A DNA stretch of 42,987 bases from assembly GCA_934643145.1 (NCBI GenBank), contig CAKUBM010000017.1:1-42987 (forward strand), given 5' to 3'. This stretch comes from an uncultured Collinsella sp. Its GTDB lineage: Bacteria > Actinomycetota > Coriobacteriia > Coriobacteriales > Coriobacteriaceae. Every line of letters starts with the position of its first letter. The first letter of the stretch is position 1. Below, piece after piece: positions 33,394 to 40,884 of this stretch. The notes under the pieces were generated by a model that saw nothing but the letters and a program-made list of their open reading frames with translations, did no database searches and was not told the DNA's origin. Position numbers and translations under genes: made by a program.

Positions 33394-35190
33394 CTACAGT
33401 CGTTGGCACACCACGGATACACGCTGACCGTCAAAACCAAAGCCCCAACGCATGCGCCCGACGGCGGGGCGCGGCACGCGGATATCATCGATGCCGTCGC
33501 GCTCTATGTCGAGCAGTGCCTGAACCGCCAACAGTTCCAGGCCCAGGGCATCGACGCCAGGGTCGTACATCATGTTGATCGTTATCAGCGGTCGCTCATC
33601 GAGCATGCCGAGCGTGTCGGCCACGTCAAACACCCGACCGGTAGGAATCACCTGGATATCCCAGCGATCCGAGACGCCACTTCGCTTGGAAGTAGGGTTG
33701 CAATAGCCGGGCAGCCCAAAGCAGAGTCCCTGGAGCGCCAGGTGATAAGCCGTACGTATATTTGACCGATTTGCATCAAGACCAAGATCGTCAAGAACGC
33801 AGCTCAATGCTTGCTTTACAGCACTCTCATTGCCTCGGCATAGCCCATCACGGAATGCGTCGATGACCTCAACGTCCTCAACAGCACACTCAAACCACTC
33901 CAGAATGACAAGACGGAGTGCCTGGTGCACTTCGTTGTTGGGCAGACGCAGGGCACGAAGACGCGCGCCATCCTCCGGCTGCTCCGTCATGTCCGTTGTC
34001 AGGAATCCGGATAGATACAGCGCGGTCCAGATATCGTCAGACTCGGCGGTATCCGGCTCATCGGCATGCACATGCACTGGCGCCTCAATAGACCCATGCG
34101 GCTCAAGCAAATCGAACAACGCGGACAGGCACATGAGATTCCAATCATTGACACATGCGCTCAGACGATCGGCGTAGCTATATAGATCGGTGCGAACAGG
34201 CGCGGTGCAACCCCGACGCAAGAAGTCCATCACGCGCTCCGGACTCGAGCAATAAAAACCACCGAACCGGTACCCCTCAAGCCACTCTCGAGCGTCATCC
34301 AGACTGTCCTCGCGCTTCATGAGGTTCAGAAGGGTCTGGCACTCGTCATCCGAAAACCCAAACCGCCAATCGCACCAGGCCGATAGCGGCGTTGCCGACC
34401 GATAGGAAACGCCGCGCTGGGCCAACGCCAGCTCGGCGGGACCAGGGCGCTCTCCCATCAGGCATGTCAATCGCAACGAGTCGCCAGCATAAGCGATCGT
34501 ATCGAACAGCACCCGATCCAAGTACTCGGCACAAGATGAATCCCGGCGGCCCTTCATCTCCTTGCGACCTGGCAACGCCGCGTCGCACTCATCCACGAGC
34601 AGAACAACTTGTTCGTCGCACGACGTCTCCAGCAGCGCTATGAGTGTGCCGAGCGCAGAATCGATCTCGACATCGTCCGCCACGCCACGCGCAACGCGCT
34701 CGACATGGCGCAGCTCACTTCGAGGCAAATCCGGGGCGTCCAACAACGGCAGCAGACGGGTGCACTCGCGCTCGAGGACGCCACGCATGGTTGCGGCAGC
34801 ATCGGCGCCACGCCTCGCAACCGCCGAAAGATCAAGCGATATCACCGGGTAGCGCGCATGCTCATCTCGATAACGACCGCCACCCGCCTCCCAAATCTGT
34901 GTGCCGACGAATATGTTGCGGTCTGCTCGACGGTGAACGGGTCGTTCCAAATAACATGTGAGCATCGATAGATTCATGCTCTTGCCAAAACCCTTAGGCC
35001 GGCAGCAGAGTGCGACAGATGCCTCACAATCCAACATATCGGCAATAAACATGGTCTTGTCGACCAATAAGCACCGATTGATCGCCTCGGAAAAGTCATG
35101 CTCCCCGACCGGCAAAACCGCATCATCCGCATGGTTGATCAAACGTACGCCAATGGAATCGTTCGTTCCATAATTCGCCTGTTCAGACAC
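33394..35190 (-). CDS. AAA-ATPase-like / PD-(D/E)XK-like protein (PF09820 + DUF1703 type)
   Basis: 598 residues from GTG 35190 (GGGAGA upstream). The N-terminal ATPase domain opens with VDKTMFIADML, then Walker A at CRPKGFGKSMNLSML (the family consensus is RPRRFGKS) and a Walker B-like VVLLVDECDAALPG. The C-terminal region, where the family has a PD-(D/E)XK nuclease fold, is present (DRWDIQVIPTGR, LGLELLAVQALLDIERDGID), but the usual E-x-K pair is not: the strand reads PLITINMMYD. So ATP binding looks intact and the nuclease site looks lost. These proteins are abundant and often duplicated in gut bacteria; their role is unknown, and a mobile-element or defence role has been proposed. Composition is host-like. 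Confidence 0.82.
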   Translation of the reverse strand: MSEQANYGTNDSIGVRLINHADDAVLPVGEHDFSEAINRCLLVDKTMFIADMLDCEASVALCCRPKGFGKSMNLSMLTCYLERPVHRRADRNIFVGTQIWEAGGGRYRDEHARYPVISLDLSAVARRGADAAATMRGVLERECTRLLPLLDAPDLPRSELRHVERVARGVADDVEIDSALGTLIALLETSCDEQVVLLVDECDAALPGRKEMKGRRDSSCAEYLDRVLFDTIAYAGDSLRLTCLMGERPGPAELALAQRGVSYRSATPLSAWCDWRFGFSDDECQTLLNLMKREDSLDDAREWLEGYRFGGFYCSSPERVMDFLRRGCTAPVRTDLYSYADRLSACVNDWNLMCLSALFDLLEPHGSIEAPVHVHADEPDTAESDDIWTALYLSGFLTTDMTEQPEDGARLRALRLPNNEVHQALRLVILEWFECAVEDVEVIDAFRDGLCRGNESAVKQALSCVLDDLGLDANRSNIRTAYHLALQGLCFGLPGYCNPTSKRSGVSDRWDIQVIPTGRVFDVADTLGMLDERPLITINMMYDPGVDALGLELLAVQALLDIERDGIDDIRVPRPAVGRMRWGFGFDGQRVSVVCQRL

Positions 35191-35324
35191 CGTAAATTCT
35201 CCCTACAACGCAGCACGGTGCCCATTGTATCGAGGAGTAGGAACTCAATGATGTTGTCGTACCGACATTTCGCCCAACGGTAGCAATAAACGCCACGAGG
35301 GGGCATAACAAATCGTTGCACAAC

Positions 35325-35359
35325 AAAAATGGGGCCCGATGTAACCGCACCGGACCCCG
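35325..35359 (-). terminator. Rho-independent terminator of the lysozyme-like gene
   Basis: On the minus strand GGGGTCCG pairs with CGGGCCCC (one G-T wobble) over a 12-base loop, followed by ATTTTTG. It lies about 30 bases after the stop at 35390. Confidence 0.75.
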
Positions 35360-35389
35360 CACTAACTCTATTGAAAACGATCTGAGAGA

Positions 35390-37174
35390 TTACTCCTCGG
35401 AGCCATCCTCAGCCGAATCCTTTTTCTGGCGATCGAGCTTATGCTTGCCGCTCACGATAGACGTAGCGCCGAGCGTCGCCAAACTCGCGCTGGCAAGGCT
35501 CGCCATAACGATCAGATCGCCCGTCTTGGGCATATTGCCACCCGAGGACTTAGTCGTCGTAGTCGTAGTGGTTGTAGTGGTCACCGTCTTGGAGTCATTT
35601 TGCTCCTGGACCTGGCCATCGGTATTGCCCTTACCGCTGTCCTCGCCCTGCTGCTTTCCGTCCTCGGTCTTGCCCTTGCTCTCGTCCTTCTCCTCAGATT
35701 CAGACTTCTTACCCTCGTCCTTCTTCTGATCGGACTTGCCGTCCTTCTCCGTTTCGGACTTCTCGGAATCTTTCTCCTTAGATTCATCCTTCGCGACCGT
35801 GGTCTGCGTCGCAGTAACCTGAACAGAATTGTTCTTGTCAGGAGACGAGCTGCTTACGCCAGCCATCAGCGAAGAGCCCAGCGTGGAGCCAAGCTGCACG
35901 GCGAAAGAGGGCTTCTTGTCCGTCGAAACAACGGGCGCGTCCGTCTCCTTGTTCGAGTCGTCCTTGGAAACACCGGAATCAGAAGCTACGCCAGAGTTAG
36001 AGTCATTGTTAGAACCGGTATCGGCGGAAGAATCGCTCGAACCGGTGGAAGAGTCAGATGAGCCTGCGCCGGTCGAACCAGAAGCGGCGCCGTCCGTATT
36101 GCCGGCAGAGCTTGAAGACGAATCGCCCGCAGCAGAGCCGTTCGAGGTAGACCCGTCGTTGGTAGTGCCACCAGCAGAACCATTGCTGTCAGCATCGGTC
36201 GAGGGCGCATCCATCCTGTCATCGTTGGAATCGTCACTCGAGTTGTCATTCGAATCAGGCGTCGGCGCAGGCGCCGGCGTGGACTCGGGCTCCGCAGGCG
36301 TCGAGGGCGTCGAGGCAGCTTCGTCCTCGGCGATATAAACCAAGCAGTCCTTCAGCTCGTTGCGGTAGCGGTTCTTCCAGCCCTCATGATACTGGGGCTG
36401 GCTCGAAAACTTGGTCGCGACGTTATTGACCACGCTGTTGGCAAGTGCCGTCACAAACTCGCGGTCGGACATATCATTGGAAAGATTCGCCCAACGGAAG
36501 AAGTCCCTGCAGCCACCGGTACCGCACATGTTGGTGATGCTCCAGACCATGCCCTTGACGCAATCGGCGCGACCGGAAATATCAATGCCCAGGCCACTCT
36601 TGAGCCAAGCCTCGGTCACCGCATAGTAGGAGTTGTACGCATAGGCATCCTGAAGCGCCGAGAACTCAGCAGGGTCGGTATTGTAAGCACCCTGGAAAGC
36701 CTCTTGCGCGATACGGCCCAGCTCAGTGAGCTGACCGTTCTCGTACATGGCATTGCTCGCGTTGGAAATCTCGCTCCCGCGATCAATCGCATCCTTGAGC
36801 ATGCTGTATTTATCGGGATTGTAGTTGTAGGCCTGCTTCATAAACGGAATGAGCGACCAGCGGCGATCGAACTGGTAATAGCCCAGCGCGTTATAGCCGT
36901 CACCATACGAAAAGCCCTGGTTGTAGTTGCCATGGCTCTCGTACTTGGTAAAGTACTTCATCTCGGGGGTGACGTTGACAAACGAAACGCCCTGAACCGA
37001 CCTCAGCACGCCCGAGAAGGACTGCTGGGTGTAGAGACCCTTATCGATATCGGTGGCATCCGAGGCGACGCCCGGTGTGGGCTCCTCGGCAGCAGCGGGC
37101 GCCGGCGCGGTAACGGTGCCAAACGAAAGTGCCAACGTCAGTCCCGCCACAATAGCGGAATGCTTGGGCTGCAT
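35390..37174 (-). CDS. Sortase-anchored lysozyme-like surface protein
   Basis: 594 residues. Signal peptide at residues 1-29 (hydrophobic core, APAAA). Residues about 60-270 form a lysozyme-like domain: YFTKYESHGNYNQGFSYGDG and YNALGYYQFDRRWS carry the glutamate and the G-YQF pattern seen in VgrG-related/lytic domains, so it may cut peptidoglycan. Residues 280-430 are a low-complexity Ser/Asp/Asn/Gly/Thr stalk, then a Lys/Glu/Asp/Ser stretch, a run of ten threonines, and a sorting signal MPKTGD (548-553) with hydrophobic segment and basic tail. Start at ATG 37174 with GGGAGGATC upstream. A terminator follows. The catalytic assignment is moderate; surface anchoring is firm. Confidence 0.85.
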   Translation of the reverse strand: MQPKHSAIVAGLTLALSFGTVTAPAPAAAEEPTPGVASDATDIDKGLYTQQSFSGVLRSVQGVSFVNVTPEMKYFTKYESHGNYNQGFSYGDGYNALGYYQFDRRWSLIPFMKQAYNYNPDKYSMLKDAIDRGSEISNASNAMYENGQLTELGRIAQEAFQGAYNTDPAEFSALQDAYAYNSYYAVTEAWLKSGLGIDISGRADCVKGMVWSITNMCGTGGCRDFFRWANLSNDMSDREFVTALANSVVNNVATKFSSQPQYHEGWKNRYRNELKDCLVYIAEDEAASTPSTPAEPESTPAPAPTPDSNDNSSDDSNDDRMDAPSTDADSNGSAGGTTNDGSTSNGSAAGDSSSSSAGNTDGAASGSTGAGSSDSSTGSSDSSADTGSNNDSNSGVASDSGVSKDDSNKETDAPVVSTDKKPSFAVQLGSTLGSSLMAGVSSSSPDKNNSVQVTATQTTVAKDESKEKDSEKSETEKDGKSDQKKDEGKKSESEEKDESKGKTEDGKQQGEDSGKGNTDGQVQEQNDSKTVTTTTTTTTTTKSSGGNMPKTGDLIVMASLASASLATLGATSIVSGKHKLDRQKKDSAEDGSEE

Positions 37175-37301
37175 AAGATCCTCCCTGCATTGGTGTAGTT
37201 AAAGTGCAGTTTGCAAAGATAGATTCAGTATTACAGCTCCCCGCTTGTTGCACAACAACGACTCGGCAAACGGCAACAACCCTCCGCGAAATCTTAAGGA
37301 A

Positions 37302-37721
37302 TTAAACGAACTGGTCGTCAGGCGCCAACAGAAGCTCGCCGTAACGCTCCATCAGCCCGTCCCTCAACTGGCAAAAAGCAGGGATATAGATGTTCAAGAT
37401 ACGCTGAATCAAATCTTGAGCAAGCTTGTTGTCGTAGATATGGACGTTCGTATTGCGGTCTCTGAGCATATCCAGCCAAGCGGCCTCATCAATAAAGTCA
37501 TAGAACCGGTAGGCTTCTTTCAAGATGGCACGAGGAGAGCCCGACGCAGCAAGCGTCGCGCCCTCATACTCAAGCAAACGCTTGAGGAGCTTCCAGCTCA
37601 ACTCAAACTGCAAGTTAAACTTATTGATCAAACCACTCTGGACAAAATCGTTATTAAGATCCTGATTGGGCGCATCCTCAAGGTTCGCCAAGGCACTGGC
37701 AAAGTTCTCATATTTTTTCAT
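37302..37721 (-). CDS. hepT: HepT-like toxin (HEPN domain, HI0074 family)
   Basis: 139 residues of helical HEPN protein. The RX4HXY motif is visible at R89-NTNV-H94-I-Y96. In characterised MntA-HepT systems HepT is an RNase toxin and MntA neutralises it by AMPylating the tyrosine of this motif. The start at 37721 overlaps the mntA gene by 14 bases, so the two are made together with the antitoxin gene first. Older annotations call this family a nucleotidyltransferase substrate-binding subunit. Length is normal; both genes look intact. Confidence 0.85.
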   Translation of the reverse strand: MKKYENFASALANLEDAPNQDLNNDFVQSGLINKFNLQFELSWKLLKRLLEYEGATLAASGSPRAILKEAYRFYDFIDEAAWLDMLRDRNTNVHIYDNKLAQDLIQRILNIYIPAFCQLRDGLMERYGELLLAPDDQFV

Positions 37722-37995
37722 ACAGAATCACACCATCCCTGGCAATTTCGTAGAGCAATTGCTGCGATAAAGACTCATTAAGATTGACGACGTCCACATC
37801 TAAAAGAGTATCAAGATGTTCCTCAATCAAATATGAAAAACGACCGAAATCCCGACAGCCCGCTACAGCAATATCAATATCGCTCTTAGGCAAGTTGTCG
37901 CCTCGAGCGCGAGACCCAAAGAGCACGACCCTTTCGGCATCGCATTCCCGAGCAAACGACACAATCTGCTGGTAAACACTATCGAGAGAAGCCAT
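37708..37995 (-). CDS. mntA: MntA-like nucleotidyltransferase antitoxin
   Basis: 95 residues, minimal nucleotidyltransferase. The catalytic signature GSX10DXD is complete: G27-S28...D39-I-D41 in VVLFGSRARGDNLPKSDIDI. It should transfer AMP to the partner HepT. ATG 37995 has only a weak ribosome site, and the stop of the Rrf2 gene reading in the same direction is nine bases away (38005), so it may be transcribed from the regulator promoter. Confidence 0.87.
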   Translation of the reverse strand: MASLDSVYQQIVSFARECDAERVVLFGSRARGDNLPKSDIDIAVAGCRDFGRFSYLIEEHLDTLLDVDVVNLNESLSQQLLYEIARDGVILYEKI

Positions 37996-38004
37996 GTGTT
38001 CGCC

Positions 38005-38436
38005 CTACAGTTTGATGTCGAAGTTGATCTCGGGGACGGTAGCTAGGTCGGCCAGCGTCACGCCGTCGACGTACTTTTCGATCACGTCGTCCAGGCCGCG
38101 CCAGAACTTGACCGTGGAGCACAGGTCGCTGCGGGTGCAGCTGTTGTCGATGCCGTCACACGCCACAGGCGCCGTGCTGCCCTCGACGGCGCGCAGGATG
38201 TCGCCGGCGCGCACCTCGGCCGGGTCCTTGGCCATCATGTAGCCGCCGCCCTTGCCACGCACGCTCTTGAGCAGGCCCGCCTTCAAAAGCGGACGGACCA
38301 GCTGTTCCAAATACTTTTGCGAAATATGCTCGCGGTCGGCCACCTCGCGCAGGGCAATCTTACCCTCGGCGTCGCCCAGCGCCGCGATATAGATCATCAA
38401 TCGGAGGGCATAGCGGCCCTTAGAAGAAATGAGCAT
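38005..38436 (-). CDS. Rrf2 family regulator, IscR/SufR-like
   Basis: 143 residues from ATG 38436 (GGGAGGGTAGG upstream); an upstream extension has no ribosome site. The Rrf2 winged helix is clear: SSKGRYALRLMIYIAALGDA, then HISQKYLEQLVRPLLKAGLL and VRGKGGGYMMAKDP. Three cysteines, C93, C100 and C106, have the spacing of the Fe-S ligands of IscR-type regulators. It is divergent from sufCBDS and most likely senses Fe-S status to control suf and itself. The dyads between the two units are its probable operators (inference). Confidence 0.88.
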   Translation of the reverse strand: MLISSKGRYALRLMIYIAALGDAEGKIALREVADREHISQKYLEQLVRPLLKAGLLKSVRGKGGGYMMAKDPAEVRAGDILRAVEGSTAPVACDGIDNSCTRSDLCSTVKFWRGLDDVIEKYVDGVTLADLATVPEINFDIKL

Positions 38437-38454
38437 ACCTACCCTCCCATCGCC

Positions 38455-38529
38455 TGGGACAAAATAACCAGGAGCATTTGTCCCAAATCTTAAGTAAGTG
38501 GAACAAACACAACAGGTATTTTTGTCCCA
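38455..38529. promoter_or_regulatory. Two tandem 31-bp dyads (probable operators)
   Basis: Dyad 1: TGGGACAAA (38455-38463), 13 bases, TTTGTCCCA (38477-38485), perfect. Dyad 2: TGGAACAAA (38499-38507), 13 bases, TTTGTCCCA (38521-38529), one mismatch. The two start 44 bases apart. Equal spacing and arm sequence argue for two binding sites of the same dimeric regulator, on the side of the rrf2 gene start. Confidence 0.7.
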
Positions 38530-38550
38530 CAATTTGAAAAGTCGAGTGGA

Positions 38551-38595
38551 TTAGTCGGGTTTTCCCTTGACTAACGCCGAACCCATAGTAACTTT
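38551..38595 (+). promoter_or_regulatory. suf promoter with overlapping dyad
   Basis: TTAGTC (38551-38556), 12 bases, GACTAA (38569-38574) forms a perfect dyad. It overlaps a -35-like TTGACT at 38567-38572; the -10 is poor (TAACTT or AACTTT at 38589-38595). sufC starts at 38659. A regulator bound here would block the promoter. Confidence 0.5.
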
Positions 38596-38658
38596 ATTCC
38601 GAGAAGATTCCTAGGGTTTAGTACACCTATGAGTACACAATATACAGAGAGGGACAGC

Positions 38659-39459
38659 ATGAGCGCAAATCCGCTGCTTTCCATCGAGGGTCTGACCGCC
38701 TCCGTGGACGAGAAGACGATCCTCCACAACGTCAACCTTAACGTCGCCGCCGGCGAGACCCACGTGCTGATGGGCCCCAACGGCGCTGGTAAGTCCACCC
38801 TCGGCCACCTGGTCATGGGCGACCCCGTCTATACGGTCAACGACGGCCGCATCGTCTTTGACGGCCAGGACATCACCGAGCTCACCACCGACAAGCGCTC
38901 GCGCGCCGGTCTGTTCCTGAGCTTCCAGGCGCCGGTCGAAATCCCGGGCGTGCCGCTGTCGAGCTTTTTGCGCGCCAGCATCGCCGGCCGTCCCGGCCTG
39001 GAGATGAAGGGCAAGGAGTTCCGCCGCCGTGTGAAGGAGCTCGCGGCCGAGCTCAACATGGACACCGCCTACCTCAACCGCGAGCTGGGCGTGGGCTTCT
39101 CGGGCGGCGAGAAGAAGAAGGTCGAGATGCTCCAGCTCCTGCTGCTGCAGCCCAAGCTCGCTATCCTCGACGAGACCGACTCCGGCCTGGACGTCGACGC
39201 GCTTTCCACCGTCAGCCACGGCATGGACGCCTACCGCAAGAGCTGCGACGGCTCCATGCTCATCATCACGCACAACACGCGCATCCTGGAGCACCTGGAT
39301 GTCGACCGCGTCCACGTTATGGTTAAGGGCCACATCGTGCGCGAGGACGACGCCTCGCTCATCCCCTGGATCGACAAGAACGGCTTTGAGACCTTCGAGC
39401 GCGAGGCCGCCGAGCAGCGCGCCCAGGCCGAGGCCGCCGCTGCCGAGCAGCAGGCGTAA
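38659..39459 (+). CDS. sufC: SufC, Fe-S assembly ATPase
   Basis: 266 residues. ABC-type ATPase with Walker A GPNGAGKST at about 39-47, the LSFQAPVEIPGV Q-loop region typical of SufC, signature FSGGEKKKVEM, Walker B LAILDETDSGLD and the H-loop IITHNTRIL. It powers the SufBCD scaffold. I chose ATG 38659 (AGAGGGA upstream); ten codons earlier another ATG has no ribosome site. A C-terminal Ala/Glu/Gln-rich tail is longer than usual. First gene of the operon, 12 bases before sufB. Confidence 0.95.
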   Translation: MSANPLLSIEGLTASVDEKTILHNVNLNVAAGETHVLMGPNGAGKSTLGHLVMGDPVYTVNDGRIVFDGQDITELTTDKRSRAGLFLSFQAPVEIPGVPLSSFLRASIAGRPGLEMKGKEFRRRVKELAAELNMDTAYLNRELGVGFSGGEKKKVEMLQLLLLQPKLAILDETDSGLDVDALSTVSHGMDAYRKSCDGSMLIITHNTRILEHLDVDRVHVMVKGHIVREDDASLIPWIDKNGFETFEREAAEQRAQAEAAAAEQQA

Positions 39460-39471
39460 AGGGGCGACGCA

Positions 39472-40884
39472 ATGACCAAGAACCGCACCGAGGTCGCGGA
39501 CATCGACCGCAGCCTCTACGACTTCACCTATGGCGAGGAGGGATTCGAGCGCCTCGACGCCGGCATCACGCCCGACATCGTGCGCGAGATCAGCGCCAAG
39601 AAGGACGAGCCGCAGTGGATGCTCGACCTGCGCCTCAAGTCCCTCGAGATCTTTAACCGCTTCCCGGATCCGACGTGGGGCCCCTCCATCGAGGGCCTGG
39701 ACATGGACAACATCGTCACCTACGTCAAGCCCAATACCGACCAAAAGCACGACTGGGAGTCGGTGCCCGACGACATCAAGAACACCTTTGAGCGCCTGGG
39801 TATCCCCGAGGCCGAGCGCAGCTACCTGGCGGGCGTCGGCGCGCAGTACGACTCCGAGCTGGTCTACCACAACATGCAGGACACCGCGTCCAAGATGGGC
39901 ATCGTCTATTCCGGTATCGAGGAGGCCCTGCACGACCCGCAGTGGGAGCCGCTCATCCACGAGAAGTTTATGACGCTCATCCCGCCCACCGACCACAAGT
40001 TTGCGGCCCTGCACGGCGCCGTGTGGTCGGGCGGCTCGTTTGTCTACGTGCCCAAGGGCACCAAGCTCGACTTCCCGCTGCAGAGCTACTTCCGTCTTAA
40101 CGCCAAGGGTGCCGGCCAGTTTGAGCACACACTCATCGTCGTCGAGGACGATGCCGACCTGCACTTTATCGAGGGTTGCTCCGCGCCCAAGTACAACGTG
40201 GCCAACCTCCACGCCGGCGCCGTCGAGCTCTTTGTGGGCAAGCGTGCGCACCTGCGCTACTCGACCATCGAGAACTGGTCCAAGAACATGTACAACCTCA
40301 ACACCAAGCGTGCACGCGTGGACGAGGACGGCGACATCGAGTGGATCAGCGGCTCCTTCGGCAGCCACGTGGGCTACCTGTACCCCATGAGCGTGCTCAA
40401 CGGCCGCCGCGCCCGCTCGAGCTTTACCGGCATCACCTTTGCAGGCGCCGGCCAGAACCTCGACACCGGCTGCAAGGTCGTGCTCAACGCGCCCGAGACC
40501 TCGGCGACCGTCGAGACCAAGGGCATCTCCAAGAGCGGCGGCATCCAGACCTTCCGCAGCTCTATCGTGGCCACGCCCAAGGCCGAGGGCTCCAAGGCAA
40601 CCGTGAGCTGCCAGTCGCTCATGCTCGACGACCAGAGCCGCTCCGACACCATCCCCGCCATGGACATCCGCGCCAAAAACGTCGACATCGGCCACGAGGC
40701 AACCATCGGCCGCATTGGCGACGACAAGGTCTTCTACCTCATGAGCCGCGGCATCTCGGAGGAAGAGGCCCGCACCATGATCGTCAACGGCTTTGCCAAC
40801 CCGGTCTCCAAAGAGCTGCCGCTGGAGTACGCCGTCGAGATGAACAACCTGATCAAGCTCGAGATGGAAGGAGCGATCGGATAA
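39472..40884 (+). CDS. sufB: SufB, Fe-S scaffold subunit
   Basis: 470 residues, normal length. Family motifs are present: GVGAQYDSELVYHNMQ, VVEDDADLHFIEGCSAP, then SKSGGIQTFRSSIVATPKAE, SCQSLMLDDQSRSDT and DIGHEATIGRIGDDKVFYLM, which hold the cysteine, glutamate and histidine residues used for cluster assembly. It forms the SufBCD complex with its neighbours. The stop overlaps the start of sufD by one base (TAATG). Confidence 0.95.
   Translation: MTKNRTEVADIDRSLYDFTYGEEGFERLDAGITPDIVREISAKKDEPQWMLDLRLKSLEIFNRFPDPTWGPSIEGLDMDNIVTYVKPNTDQKHDWESVPDDIKNTFERLGIPEAERSYLAGVGAQYDSELVYHNMQDTASKMGIVYSGIEEALHDPQWEPLIHEKFMTLIPPTDHKFAALHGAVWSGGSFVYVPKGTKLDFPLQSYFRLNAKGAGQFEHTLIVVEDDADLHFIEGCSAPKYNVANLHAGAVELFVGKRAHLRYSTIENWSKNMYNLNTKRARVDEDGDIEWISGSFGSHVGYLYPMSVLNGRRARSSFTGITFAGAGQNLDTGCKVVLNAPETSATVETKGISKSGGIQTFRSSIVATPKAEGSKATVSCQSLMLDDQSRSDTIPAMDIRAKNVDIGHEATIGRIGDDKVFYLMSRGISEEEARTMIVNGFANPVSKELPLEYAVEMNNLIKLEMEGAIG

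Noticed and set aside
35530..35585. Trinucleotide-rich tract as CRISPR-like or tandem DNA repeat
   Set aside because: It encodes the ten-threonine run of the surface protein; units are three bases with synonymous variation, not spaced repeats.
40176..40883. Upstream extension of the sufD frame inside sufB
   Set aside because: Arg/His-rich out-of-frame reading of sufB; SufD begins at ATG 40884 with the usual one-base overlap.
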